64,000 bases of DNA from Mansonella perstans (lineage: Eukaryota; Nematoda; Chromadorea; Rhabditida; Onchocercidae): NCBI GenBank assembly GCA_037074765.1, contig JBAMDO010000032.1, forward strand, positions 62,001 to 126,000. Reading direction: 5' to 3'. The notes beneath the pieces were generated by a model that saw nothing but the letters and a program-made list of their open reading frames with translations, had not been told where the DNA came from and did not search any database. Position numbers and translations under genes: made by a program. Below, in pieces: positions 25,701 to 38,726 of this stretch. How positions within the stretch are numbered: position 1 is the first letter of the stretch; the number at the start of each line of letters is the position of its first letter.

Positions 25701-28700
25701 GCCTCGCGATAAGAAAACGAAGGAATATATTACGGTTTGTTTTAAGCATCTTCATTTAATGTTGTTACATACAGGAAAACCGTAAATATTAAAATTTGTC
25801 GTTCTGGATTCAATTTTAGCGGAAAGTTTGTTCCTGCGAATTCAACTCAACCATCGTAAATATGAAGTTCATTTTTCAGGATCCTCTTCGGTTAGAAGAA
25901 TTGGGCTATCGGGCAAAACTAGAACGTGCTTCATTAAAAATGGGAGCAAAATTCAAAGATTATCGTCCTGAAACGGGCACTTGGGTTTTTACAGTGCCAC
26001 ACTTTACCAAATATGGATTAACGGTTGGTTTTATTTTTTGAACAGATATATCTTGCATGGTTATATGCTGCTTTCTGTCACCCTTGTTTCGTTTTCATCG
26101 GTTCAGTACATTCTCTTCAGTTGAATTTGATTATAAGAAAAGCTGAAATGCTGTTGCCAACCATGATTTGCCAATTTTTATCCAAATCAAAATGTTTCGA
26201 ATTTTTAAGGATGATGATGACGATGATATGCTTGATGAAGTACAATTCAAAGCGGTCTTCAAAGCCAGCAGAATCCAAAATGCTGTACAACGCGCGAAAT
26301 TACCGAAGCTGAAGGTCCCTTATGAAGATAACATCACGAACTCCACAGTAGGAAATAGTCCTGCAGTTGATGCCTTTCAAGTGAGTTAAACAAGTTTAAA
26401 AACTGCGAAAAAGAAGTATAACTCTTTCTTGATTTACTCTGATTCAATTAGCGATAATTCGCTTTTCATTTTGTTTTGCGTGAAAGAAAATTGTATTATT
26501 CAACAGACGATGATTGATATCGCTGTTAGTATGTTTCGAGAAAGTTGAAAATGTTTCATTCATTTTCAAACTAGATTTCAGTTATTACTTTTTTTACAAC
26601 AAGTTATATGATGGCATACAAAGCTGAATGTTGCATATTTCAGGACCACCAGCAAGAGCTGAAACAAATTGATTCAATGTTTTTTGTACGTGGATTGGGT
26701 GGAATCAATGGTACAACGCTTTTTCCTTCATGTTTTTCATAGCAATTATTCGTCTCTTTTTATACTGATTCTTTTCAGCCCATAAATTTAAGGTTATGGA
26801 AAGTCATTTCCTGAGCAGATTGCTTTCTTTGATACACATGATGTGCATGATTCTATTCGACCAAGCATGATTCCAGAAACAGAACATAAGATGATGCTCT
26901 ATGATAATAAAGCAGTTCTAGGTTCGTTTTAAACTCATCCTAATTTTATCTTAATCTGATCATTCGCAATGGTAATGTTGCATCTGTCAAAAATTCATGA
27001 AAATGTAGCTCATGCAGCTTACGGTTTACTGTTTAACGTCTCAACTGCTTCTGCGAACTAAATTTTTCGTCGTTGAAGTGAATTTCGAATTAAAAAAATC
27101 CTGACTTTTCAGATGAATTGGTTGGTGATTCAATGATGATTGATGCAGAAGGACAGGAAAATAGCTCGTACCAGTCGCTAATAAATCTTGTTGATCCGGT
27201 TAATGAGATAGAAAGTTACTTTAAAGAAAGTGAACAAACAGTCATGAAAATAGCCGAAAGAACTGGTACATTTATAGATGGCTCATTAATGAATGGGAGG
27301 TGTGGACGTGTGAGTTGGAATCATGGTTAGTTAATTTTTTTTCGGAACTTGAAATCAGTCAGCTTAATCAGGAACTTTAGAGAAGACTGTAAAAATCTTT
27401 TTCAAACAAGATGCTATATATGCACATTTTTTCCAAAAAAAATTAAAACTATGCGTTCTGGATTATCCTCTGAGTAGAATGTACTTCTCTGGCTTCCGTG
27501 AAAAAACCGTTGCCAATCAGCTGTTAAATCAAGTTTGCTGATAGCGCTGTCCAAAATTCAGGAACTTTTTATGGATCCAACCGCTATACTGCAGTTTGTT
27601 CGAAGCCCACTTTGTAAAATGACACTTATTTTTCGTCAGTTTGGCGGTGCATTATTGAGCTCATTCAGATACATCTTCTCATCATAATGCAGTGTTAAAG
27701 TAAATTTGAAAAAAGGATTTAAGATTCTACCTTTGCAGAACGAGTACACTGGATAAGCGATCTTCCAAATTCATTGTCAGTTCGATGTCTAAAGTTCCAA
27801 TGCAGCGACCAAGTGCCCGCTGTGAATTTTCTTCAATGCTTTCAATTTTCTATTAGTATAGCTGTAATCAGAAAATATTATTTATCCCAATTTTTTTGCT
27901 TTGCAATCTCGATTTTTGTTCATATGAGTTCAGTTGTTATTTGGACATTATAGGAATACATTGTTGATTTGTTCCAAAAAATCAACTCGATGAGTAAAAT
28001 AGTGAGTAATGAAAGTACCGAGAATTCGATTTTCCAGGATGTTTCACAAAGAAAACCAGAAGGGGTAAGTTTACTTCGTGAACATTTCTCGAAGTTGATA
28101 ATTTTACGTATTTGAACTTCTCTTTGACAAAATCTTCCACTTTTTTTTTTGATACTTGGATAAGTTGTGACGGGTTTTTAAAAAAGAAAAAAATTACAGA
28201 TTGGAGTATAAATTTGAGGTATAGACTGAGGTATAAATTTAGGAGGAGCACAGATGCCATGTCATAATTTGATTTGCTTGTAGGAGTTTCACGATGTAAT
28301 AAGTTGTTCCTTGACTGCATCAAGATTCAGTGGCATGACACATGACTCGAATGTTTTAGAATTATGTGATGCTTTATTTGGATCTGAGATTACAGGTATT
28401 TCTGCTTATTATTGTATTTATAGACCTTAAACTTATGTCCTATTTTTTTTTTCATTTTCAATTTTCATTACTAAACGCAGCAAATCTATGAAATCTAAAC
28501 AAAATCCATGTTTTTAAATTATTTTGAACACGCTGTACATTATTTTCAGCTAGCACCAATTACACCAAAATGTTAAATCGTCGTGAAGAGGTTGCTAAAT
28601 GGCTACAAAAATATTTGGCAACTGTCAAAGGACGTGGAAAGTCAGCAACATCGGGTCCTGTTAAAATTCTGCACTTAGTACTGATTGGTGATTTGGAAGC

Positions 28701-31360
28701 TGCTATAGAGGAAGCTGTCGAGAGCAATTATCCTCATCTTGCTTGTGGCCTCTCAGTATTTAAATATGCCGACAGAACAGCTTACAAAAATCAGGTTTAC
28801 ATTTGCTTGTTGTTGTAATAAACTTATTTTTTACAAGTAGTTTTTTTATTTTTGACAATGAGTTTACTAGGAATGTAACGGCTTATTTATATTTTATAGT
28901 AACTTAGGTAGCAGCCAACAGTATGTGTATTACAGTTTTTTATTTTTATCTAAATCTTTAGCGTCATTCTTTATTTCAGATTGAACATTGGAAAAAAACA
29001 AAGGAGTGTAAATTTATTGACGATAGTGTACTGAAAATTTATCTTTTGATGGCAGGAGAAATGCAAGCTGAAATAAATGGCAGAATGATATTTGTAAATG
29101 ATGGTTTGGATGGATTACAAGTAAGTTGGCAAACCATTTTTCAAGTCATTTTTCATTTTTCTTCCCATATCTTCTCTTCTTCCAGCAAATTCAGAACGTG
29201 TTATTTGATTAGAAGTTATATTAAATAATACATTTTTTTAGTAGTATATTTGAAAAATATCATCTTTTTTATTGTAGGCATTGTGCACATTCGTTTCATA
29301 TTTCGATCCATTCGATGCTTCGTTAAAATGTGTTCTGCATGCTTTTGAAAACGATTTAAAGGCGCGGGGGACAGAGCGTACATTGAAATGCAATGTTTTT
29401 TATAAGCTTATTCAATTGGCTTGCGATCCCAGCCATTCTATGGAAGCTGTTCTTGATCCTGGCTGCACTGCTATACATCCTATGGATTATCATTTATGGT
29501 CCGTGCCCATTATTTTATTTTAAGTTTCACGAATAAGTTACATTTTATTTGTTCTAAATTCCTTTTTGAGTAATATGATCTTATGACTTTCTGCTAGAGG
29601 TAGAATAAATAAAAAAATCCGCATATTAAGAGAAAGAAGAAATGAGAATAGAAGAAATTAGTAATTATGGGAAAGAATAGGATAAGCAGGTCGGATAATA
29701 GTTAGAAACAAGAATTTGTTTGCAGTAATCCATAGTTTAGACTAAGTTATTTGATTAATTAATTCATTCATTTTCCCATGATAGGCTAGAACTTAGCTTT
29801 TAGAACCTTTAGAATCAGTTTTTTTAGCTTTTAGAAAATTTTGTTTCCTTATTTTTTCTTAATTTTCTTTCGGTAAGTTTTTTTCTCTTTATTACTGTAA
29901 AAAAATGTTTGCAGCTGGCATTTGTGGTTTATTTTACGAATTTTGGGATTTGAACATCCCTCAGAATCTGCTGAGCATGCACTCCATATTCGATATGCGG
30001 AGCAACTTTGTCAAATGGGATTGTACCATTTTGCTGCAATCGTGCTAATGCATATTTCTGATTTGCAAAGGTATTGTATTTATAGAATTCATTCTTCATC
30101 ACAAATACTTGTTGATAGATCCGTCGCTGATAATAGCGGATAAAAAAATTGAAAGAGTATAGTTTCTCATATATTTGAAATTATTATTCCATGTATATTT
30201 GAAATTATTAGTCGGAATAAGGCTTTGATCGAATTTGGTGATCGAATAGCGGACAAAGTTGATGAAGAAACCTATACCAAATTGTCAACAATAGCACTTT
30301 TACCAGATTGTATCATTGCTCGGTCAAGGCAAGTTTTTTGATTTTGTTATTAGATACCACATAGGGCATTGAAGAGGATGATATATTGGTTCTTAAGTTC
30401 CGAAATCATCTGTCATGTTCTCAGATTGTTAGTTATTTTTAGATATATGCGGGCGAAATTGGAAGGTGATGAAGCTAAAATGTGTCTATACGCTTTGCAA
30501 GGTGCCATGTTTGAGGAAGCACATTCGATTTTCTTCGAAAAGGTTGCGCCTAACATGATCATAACAGGTATTTGCAATTCCTTCTTTTTAAAATAATTTA
30601 TTTTTGTGTTTTCTTTTAAAGCGAAGAATTTCTCTATTATTCGGTCTTCGATTTTATAAAAACTTTGAAATATAAAAAAAAAAAAAATTAGCTGAAAAAT
30701 AAAGTGTAAAAAGTGGCGTTAGAAGACTAGATGAATCTACATATATTCATGGAATTATTTTATAGATGATTACGAATGTTTGAGTGAACTCGGTGGTTTG
30801 TTTGAGGAAGTGAGTGGTCGAATACCAGCATGGAGTCTAGGAGGGCAGATTTTCACCGACTTTCATCGTATTAAAAAAAGACTGGAGGAAATCGGAGATG
30901 ATGAACAGGTATGGTGGTTTTAAATTCATTTGAGTTACAGTTGGTCGCAATGCCCTTTTTAATTGAAGTTTTATTAACCAATCGTTTTTGGTACTTTTTT
31001 TTTTTTATTAATTACATTACTGCAGGTGCAAGAAATTGTCGAATGGGCTCACTCGCTCGAGTTACGATTAATCGCAATGCCGGTAACCAATCCTGTGCAG
31101 AGGTGGGTATAAGTTTCATAAAATTTTAAAATTGTTAAGCCTTCAGTTTTGTTTTGCTTAAATCATGTTTAAATCAATTTTGTTCCAGGCTTGCTGCAAC
31201 AGTCATGTCCAAATATGTGTTCAAATTAATCTACGGTTATGAAGGTACTGAAACCGAAAATCTGCCGTTAAGTTATGAAGATAAATTGGAAATCGCTAGT
31301 GATTTGGAAATCCTTTCAAATGTGGATTGTACTACTTCCCAACCGTTTGAGTTGCAATAA
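19755..31360 (+). CDS. npp-10: Nucleoporin NUP98-NUP96 precursor (worm npp-10 type), 35 exons
   Basis: The precursor self-cleaves into NUP98 (FG transport barrier, RAE1 docking) and NUP96 (Y-complex scaffold) of the nuclear pore. Exons run from 19755-19803, 20232-20369, 20470-20640, 20759-20901, 21101-21257, 21422-21603, through APD exons 25294-25456, 25591-25734, 25880-26023, to 31189-31360. Phases agree throughout; 1656 residues against about 1800 in human. Order: FG/GLFG repeats (five GLFG, many SLFG and IFG); a GLEBS motif for RAE1 split over 20759-21150 ([38 protein letters not shown]); more FG repeats to about 23165; linker; autoproteolytic domain ending [14 protein letters not shown]; acidic [10 protein letters not shown]; then the NUP96 part with RRxEVxxWL and SYWH-like IEHWKK helices. 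The cleavage Ser is Thr here. Intron 31 has a GC donor (30329). The exon 14/15 junction (24439|24538) is my best choice among two. The symbol is by homology to C. elegans. Confidence 0.95.
20759..21150 (+). other. GLEBS (RAE1/GLE2-binding) segment of NUP98, split by an intron
   Basis: Exon 4 (20759-20901) ends ...[10 protein letters not shown] and exon 5 (from 21101) continues [15 protein letters not shown]. Together they match the GLEBS motif of vertebrate NUP98, which docks the mRNA-export factor RAE1. Conservation here is much higher than in the surrounding FG repeats. Confidence 0.9.
21062..21121 (+). repeat. 33-base tandem duplication carrying a 3' splice acceptor in NUP98 intron 4
   Basis: ATGTAGGAGTTGAGATGTGA followed by TGATTAT occurs at 21062-21088 and again at 21095-21121. 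Each copy contains TGTAG|GAGTTG, so two acceptors exist, at 21067 and 21100. Only the second gives an open frame: from the first, translation meets TAG, which is the AG of the second acceptor. Confidence 0.9.
24376..24734 (+). other. NUP98 exon 14/15 junction with alternative donors
   Basis: Two splice choices keep the frame. A TCTG|GTATAG donor after 24439 joined to the AAAAG acceptor at 24537 gives a normal 98-base intron. A donor after 24502 (GTTA|GTGTTT) to the same acceptor would leave only 35 bases. The first is more likely and is used in the gene model. The region lies in the low-complexity Ser-rich linker before the autoproteolytic domain, so homology does not decide it. Confidence 0.5.
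25294..26023 (+). other. NUP98 autoproteolytic domain with HF|T cleavage site
   Basis: Three exons give the [68 protein letters not shown]. The established cleavage is between Phe and Ser of HFS. Codons here are CAC TTT ACC at 26000-26008, so the residue after the scissile bond is Thr (residue 877 of the model). The activating His is kept. Confidence 0.9.
30329..30334 (+). promoter_or_regulatory. GC-AG intron donor in NUP96 part
   Basis: Exon 31 ends TCA AG and the intron begins GCAAGT, the usual consensus for GC donors. Joining to the acceptor at 30441-30442 gives [12 protein letters not shown] in frame. The nearby GT would leave phase 0 where phase 2 is needed. Confidence 0.75.
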
Positions 31361-32715
31361 TAGTTAGCACAGTGATGTTCCTTTTATCATTGTTTTACAG
31401 TGCATCCAAATCTTTTCTTATAATATTTGTTTTGAATGCTTTGAACTCAGTTGAAATTCATGATATGTCGGACGCATATCCCGTATTTTTAACTTTTAAC
31501 CTCCATCTCAGTATAATTTTTCTTCTGATTGTTTCATGATGTTTATTGAGGTATTTTTCTACTCACTTTTTTTGGGTAAACACATTATGTTGAATTCTGC
31601 TTTCCATAAAAAATCAAAATTTTGTATCAAAAAATCGATGTAACTTTTGGTGGATGTATCATTATTACTAGCCTGAATTCCTACATTTTGATGCTATCGT
31701 ATTTATTAAGAAGCAATCAGGAATCATGCAATCATTGTGGTGCTATGATCTAATGTTGTTGATCAAAACATAAAATAAGATTTACACTGTTGATTCATAT
31801 ATATTAAAGCGCGATGAAGATAGAAACATTCATTTTTTTTTTTTTTTTTTTTAAGTGAATGAATTTATTTTATTGTTTTATTTGTTTTTCTTGTAAAGAT
31901 ATGGAGCTGTTCTACATGCTGTAATTCGCAGCTTTGTTGTTCGTTTCATTTTTCAAATTTTTCTTTTTGTATTGAAAAGTTGAAATATTGTAGAATTTTT
32001 TATGCTATCATTCTCACATATTTAAAGAAGTGTACTTTGTTGAAATTCAAAACATTCGGTTCATTGCTAATTATTAATTTGAATGATAAAGTTCACTTCA
32101 TAATGGCATACAAATGCAAGAATAAAAAGGGAATTTAGGCTGTTTTTATAATTTTTTCATTCTTAAAAGGATTTAAAAGTGACTTAAACTGCTAGAAAAT
32201 CAGTGAATGCATTATAATTGCATAGATACTAACAGTCGGAAAACACAGAATACTGATAAGGATGAACTGATGAACTACTTACTTTTATTTGAAATGATAA
32301 TCTGGACGATATATTTGTACACCAGACAACTGCAAATGACCTGTTCAGTAAACCCCTAACCTGACCTGATCTGCCAATTCTGTCAGTCCAGCTCTACTAC
32401 TATCCTTTTAAAAATGTGGAGTAACACAAACCAAGGCATCTTCTCACACTAGTAAAATTGGTTCGTATCACTATTGTGGTTCGAGTGTTCGAGAAATTTT
32501 ACTGGAATTTGAAATTTGTCAAATTATCATGAATTATTTAATTTGAAGAGGAAAAGTTTGAATGATTCTCGCAATTATTTCTAACGCGAATTTTCTATTA
32601 TGAAAATTTGAAATTTTTAAATTTCACAAATGTTTTGGAATTTTTATCCTCTATCAAGTTTGTACTTCTAGTCTGACATCATTTTAATCAATGTTTATTT
32701 GAGCACTTGGATGAG
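31361..32715. other. 3' UTR of NUP98-96 and intergenic gap
   Basis: About 1.35 kb between two plus-strand genes. A T-run lies at 31833-31852 and an AATAAA at 32121-32126, rather far from the stop; closer non-canonical signals may be used. I see no gene. Confidence 0.5.
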
Positions 32716-35700
32716 ATGGGTGGTAGAAGTGCAACGAAGCAACAACCTACACCTGCACATGAATTAAATAGCAAAGATCTCGTACAAACACCTATTTTGT
32801 TGCCTACGAGTAGCAGAAGCACGTAAGTCACTTCTTAACATTTTCCATTCTTGGACATTATTTCATTCCATTAAAGAAATATAATCTCACAATTTGTTTT
32901 TTTCTAACCAATTAAAATGTTATATTTATTTGTTGATTATTTATTTTCAACAAAAAAAGTGTTAAATTTCATATAAATTTGATAAAAAAGCTAAATGTTT
33001 TTCATACAGTACGTACTATATGTTACCATAGATTACTTTAGTAAATGTTTATGAACTGTTTTTTTGCATTATACAGAATTGATCTCTTTATTCTAAGACC
33101 TTATTGGGTAAACATTTGGAATATTGAAAGAAATTCGCTGATTATTATTTAATTGATAATTCATTGTCTCTTGATGTTCTCTTTTTTCTTCAGTTCTGCG
33201 CTCTCAACATCAATGGATGTGTCTTCTGGAACACTTTTATTAACCGATGGAAATGTCGAATTTAGTGATATTGATAACCTGATTCAGAAGTACTTAACAA
33301 GTGCGCAATATAAAACAGCATTATTTTGGGCGGATAAACGATTGGCACTGTGTCGAAAGAATGGATCTCAACTATCATTCATTGAAATGGCCCGATTTGT
33401 CAAGGTTTGTGAAAAGATTTGGTTTAAATTAAACTTTATCAAGTTTGCCAACTTTTTCTGAATCTGTTTTTTTCTCATTGAAATCTGATTTTTCAATATC
33501 GATGTTTTTGTCTGTTGTATTGAAGTGCAAATGAAATGGAGCATTCTTAGCTCAGTGCATCTGAAATTCTGCATCTCATTTTTTCCGTTAAATAATGCGG
33601 TAGCTAGATAAGCGGCTTATATTGAGGTATTTAAGTTTGAAATTTATAGGAAAACTTTGAATTACAATAGAAAATATGATTGCAACTTTCAACAAACCTT
33701 TGAACTTCTTGAGAATACTATACTAAGTTAACTGTAGTAATATTTTATTCAAATTTGATTGAAAAGTAGAAAATCTTAGTCTTATTATTTTTTTTTTTTT
33801 TTTTTTGAAGGTTTTGGCAGCTGCTCAAGAATGGACACGTTTGATGGCTTACTGTGATCGTCATGAGCTCGTGGTGAAACATACGTTCTTCGCTTATTTT
33901 TATGTAAATGCACTTTACAGGAAGAAGTTATTTATCGACATATTTAAGTTAAAACTAGGTACTGAGGTAGGTCATTTTTATTATTTTTTGCCTTTGTATA
34001 AATTCAGCTTCTTTAAATGAAGAAATTTCGTTCCTCATCAAGGAAATTTTGAATCTACGCTGCGTTTTTAAAGGATGGGTGTCATGATCTCGTTTTATCT
34101 ATTATGCCTCATATGATTCAACTCTCCAAGCCGAAGTCTGCCGTCCCAAGTCGTGAAGAAATAGCTGTGCTTGATAAAATATCAGAAGATTTGCAGGTAA
34201 TATTTTTGGAAATTAATGCTGTTACATGATAAAAGATTCTTTTTAATTGGAATTTCATCGAATTAACAAGCTTTCTGGTATTTTTAATATATTCCTTCCT
34301 CTAAATTGTTTCTCTTTGTTAATATTTAGATTGAAGCAGGACTATTGCTTTTGTTAGGAAAAGCTTATTTGATGACTCAAAATCGTCGCGCAGCATTCTC
34401 TTGTTTACAAGGAGTCGTTTATAAAGATGATTCTTGTATAGAAGCTTTTGAGCTTATCGAGAAATATCGACTTTATTCAAAGCAGCGCTTTGAAGAACTG
34501 CTTGAAAGGTTTAGTGGCTATTTTTGAAAGGTTCAGTGGCTATTTTTTAATGTTGTTTCATTCCTTCACATTGATTTATTCATTCTGTATTTTGTTATCT
34601 TTGAGAATCTTCATAGTTACAAAAATTTTTTATGCTCGTTTATGCATAGTTTTTCAGGTCTGGAGATAAAAGCTCGAGGGTTATCGCTCTTCGAAACTAT
34701 TACTTTTCTCAAGGAAGTAAAAAAGCAAGTTTGGAAAATAATGTAGTCCCTGCGAACGTTTTTGTTTCACTTATCGTTTTTTTTTTTCAGGTAATTAAAT
34801 TCGTTTGTTTTTGCAGCTGAGTGCGGAAGTCCCAATAAGTGAATCTTTGACAACAGATTTATCAGTTCTTACTGCTCGAGCTGCACATTTATATCATATT
34901 GGGGATCTTACTGGAGCTTATAACATCACAAATGAAATTCTGAGTGAGGCTGGCATGTTTCAGGTCGCAATTTTTCGCTCAAGAATTTGCAAAACTGTAT
35001 ATGATGGTTGACAGTGTTATATAAAATATCCAGCTAATATAGAATTAGTAATAAGAAATCAATAGCTTTAAATATCAATAACGAAAATATCAATAACTTT
35101 AACTTAATATCAATAACTTTAACTTAATTTTATGTTATTCGTTCAATTTTTCATTACTGCAAACCTTTCACGTTGAATTACTTAGCATTAATTATACATT
35201 GTGTTATAAATTGCTTTGAAACCATTACAATTTTTCCTGAAGATTTCTTTCTGCTTTCATGTACTGCGATGCATTTGTTTATCGTTGCCATATGATTTCA
35301 AACTTTAGGATTGTTTGTTAATTCATATCGCAGCCTTGGTACAGTTGCGGAAATTCGAAAGTCTTTTTATATTAGCACATCGACTGGTTGACAGTCAACC
35401 AGATAATGAAATTAGTTGGTATACCGTTGGTTGCTATTACTATTCTATTGGACAGCTGGGAGCGGCAAAAAATTTTTTAAGTAAGTTTTGTATTTTATCA
35501 GATTTTGATACAAATTATGTAACTTCCGTTGTGAGCAGTTGGATTTTGAATGGAAAATATTTGAAACACTATTAATTTTATGATTTATTATGGATAATTC
35601 CTTTCTTTCTAATATTAAACTCAGTTTAGTTTTTACTTACACGTGCCGAATCGCTTAAAAAAATTTGTTTTTTCATAGTGATAGAAAAATAATTAGTTGA

Positions 35701-38700
35701 GCAACAGTGCTAAAGAACTAAAATTATTGTAAAATTGATTGCTTCAGATAAATGTACATCAATGAACTGTTCGTTCGGTGAAGGTTGGTTAGCATTTGGA
35801 CATGCTCTTACTGCTGAGTCAGAGCATGAACAAGCGATGAATTGTTATTTGAGGGTAAGTTACTTAAAATAGTTCTGAAGTATTCAAGGAATATGTAATG
35901 AAGTTTAATATTTTTACTCTAATTCCTTCATTTTTATAAGTATCTGCTGTTCCAAATTTATTCTTTCTTCATTGAATTATTAAGGAAACTTACAATCAAT
36001 AATGTATCTAGCTTTATTTTACCTACTTTTTAGTTTCTCATACAAGATTAAAGAGTATTTTTTCCGATTTACAATTAAATTCCATATTCAAAGTTATCAG
36101 TTAATTGAATTCATCAGATCTTCATGTTGAGGCATCACGAGTACTGGAAGGTAACTTCGAACCGTTACTGTACATAGGACTCGAATATGCATATGCAAAT
36201 AATACAAAATTGGCGCAAGATTTTTTGAAAGATGCAGCTGAAATAGCTGGTGATAACGCGCTTGTGTTCCATGAACAAGGTTGCATTTGCTACATGAAAA
36301 AAGAATGGAAAAGTATGTTTTCAATCTTTATAGTTCCAAAGCAGCCAAGTTTTTGAAAAAAAAAAAAAAAATGTAAAAATGTTTAAAATGTTTAATCTTT
36401 ATAGTTTCAAAGCAGCCAAGTTTTTGAAAAATGTTTCAAGTTCTTCAACAATTTAGTATTTATAGGCTGAGACATCTGGTTGTTGTATGAAGAATAGTCT
36501 CCATTTTGCATTTTAAGCAGACAGTATTATGCACTGTTTTTTGCTTTTTGTTTTAAGCTAATATATCCCATGTCACCCATACAGTAATAAGTTTAGGGTG
36601 GGAGATAGGATGTTGGGGTACTCTGTATCATTCATAACACTCGGATCAGTCGATGATATTTTTCTGAAGTATGATGAAATATATATGTCAGAAGTTTCAA
36701 TTCCATCGCTGTCATACAGTGTTGCAGTGTTGTTTTGCAAATTTATATACGATGACAGCGCTGAATGAATCCTGTTTGTTTGCTGAATGAGAGAGCTGTA
36801 TGCAGTCCCGCATTTCAGGTGCTGAAACTTTTTTCACCAGGGCTTTGCTGTTAGCGTACGGCGAGAGAGATGAAAGTGTTGACATATGTGAATTGCTAAA
36901 CCGACCGCTTAGTGAATTTTGGGAGCCGTTAGTGAATAATCTGGGACATGTGAAGTCCAAAGTTGGATCTTACGAGGAAGCCATCAAGTTTCATCAGTGA
37001 GTTCTCTATGCACGTCTGTTTTGAGCTTTGTGTATGATTCGCTTTCTTGATCAACTTTAGTGAACTAATTATGAAGTTTTCTTTTGACAGTTTTATTGCA
37101 GAAAATCTTTCATATTCGAAGTCATTTTGTTTATTTCTAGAACTGCGTGTTTTTTTCGTTTTTTTTTTTCATTGTGATCGTTGTTTCACCAGCTCTTAGT
37201 AGCATCAAGTATGATAAGAAAACTGTTGTCCTGATCATATAAACTGTTATCACGGTCATATATTCGAATTAGATGCATGATAAAGAATTTTTATTTTAAG
37301 AAAAGCACTTCTAATGTGTCCCGGAAAGCTAGGTCCAAATGCCGGATTAGCAATAGCAGCAGGACGAGCGGGAGACATTGATCGAGCTGTTCATTATTTT
37401 CATAAGTCACTTAGTGTGGATCCGCATAATAAAGTATGTCAATTTCTGCTGTTCTAAAGATTTTTGACGCTTAAATTATATTTTTACAAAAAACCATTTT
37501 GTGTTCCAGTAACGAGTAACTTTCAAGTGAAATCAAGAGTTCGCAGTTGCGTTATTTTAACTTCAACTGTTTTCCTTTCGCTCATTATTTTTGCTTATTG
37601 TATCATTTTACACTTAATTCTAGATAACATAATTTGGCCTGTTCAAATAATCTTTTTTTTTTTTTGAACTTTCATTTCAATAGCACCTTTTCACTAGTAA
37701 TAACTTGATTTTTGCTTTCCCTGTGTTTGTAAAAAATTTAATTGGTGATTAAATCAAATCGGCCTTAATTTATGTTTCACAGTTTATATAGGTTTGTTTG
37801 GGGACGGGTGTTTTCTCAAGTTTGTTAGCAACAGAATAACTTTAAGTTGAATAAGGCCAAAAAAGCAAATAATGCATGAGTCATTTCATTTAATCTGTGC
37901 ATTATTCAGGCTATTGATGCTTTGGATTAAGACGTCTTTTTTTTTTCTAGTCTCTCTTCAGGGACATTGTTTAATACATCTGATTGTGCAAATTCTTTCT
38001 AGTTCGTTATATTACAACATTTTTCAGGTGCTGGAGCAAGGACTTCATCAACTCATGCATTTTTTGGGGTCAAATGTCAATTTTTTAGCATCATGTAGTA
38101 GAATTCCAACTTTGATGACTCGAGTTCGTTTTTGAAGAATTTCATGGGAATTTTTTGTTTTTATTCATTTTCATACCGCTTGATATGAGTAGTTCTTGCA
38201 GTCATTCGAGAAATTCTTAGTGACGAAGGCTGATTTGGAAGGAAATTCTGACGAAAAGCAAGCTCAACAAAAAGCACTGGAAACGCTAAAGAGGAAGCGT
38301 ACGAAGCGTGGTTCTCAGGAAAATTGTAGAAGGTTGGCCAACTGCCCATTTTCTTTTCATTATTTTATCAAGTTGGATATGTAATTTATCATTTTGTTTC
38401 ATAATATAGCATATTTACTGTAGTAGCGTAGTAAAAGACGTAGAATTAAAAGTTTGAGGTTCTCAGTCACTTTAATTTCCTATACATTGGAAATTTCCTA
38501 TGCATATTTCTCACATCGTTTGTTAATTTATTCGAAAATCCACTTTAAATGAGATGATCTTGGAATTTTTAAGATCCCATTCAAAATTCTAAGGGAAATC
38601 TTTGACTTTAAATAAATTTTCGGATATTTCTACCTTTTGTATCATTTTTTCAGAAAGATATTGGATCAACGATCAAAAAATCTTTCAACGCATGATATTA

Positions 38701-38726
38701 ATCCAGCGGATGTTGAAATGACTTAG
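32716..38726 (+). CDS. emb-27: Anaphase-promoting complex subunit CDC16/APC6 (worm emb-27 type), 14 exons
   Basis: A TPR-superhelix subunit of the APC/C ubiquitin ligase, which drives anaphase and mitotic exit. Exons: 32716-32822, 33194-33404, 33811-33966, 34074-34196, 34330-34508, 34658-34742, 34817-34963, 35309-35480, 35748-35854, 36132-36312, 36819-36996, 37301-37433, 38202-38332, 38654-38726. In phase; 660 residues against 620 in human. Recognition rests on collinear TPR segments: [103 protein letters not shown]. These match human CDC16 in order. The N-terminal exon ([13 protein letters not shown]...) is low-complexity and the start is less sure. The Lys/Arg-rich C-terminus (last two exons) is divergent, and a possible extra exon near 38028-38095 was not included. 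The symbol is by homology. Confidence 0.9.
34504..34547 (+). repeat. 22-base tandem duplication carrying a 5' splice donor in CDC16
   Basis: GAAAGGTTTAGTGGCTATTTTT (22 bases, 34504-34525) is repeated with one change at 34526-34547. Each copy has GAAAG|GTT. Exon 5 uses the first donor (after 34508). From the second, the frame meets a TGA first (in the repeat boundary), so it would truncate the protein. Confidence 0.85.
36322..36434 (+). repeat. Direct duplication in CDC16 intron 10
   Basis: AATCTTTATAGTTYCAAAGC plus CAGCCAAGTTTTTGAAAAA occurs at 36322-36361 and 36394-36433, about 71 bases apart, separated by an A-rich run. Intronic, no evident role. Confidence 0.75.

Noticed and set aside
38028..38095. 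A possible CDC16 exon ([14 protein letters not shown]...) behind TTTTTCAG
   Set aside because: It has no good donor before its stop region, and the flanking exons join in phase without it.
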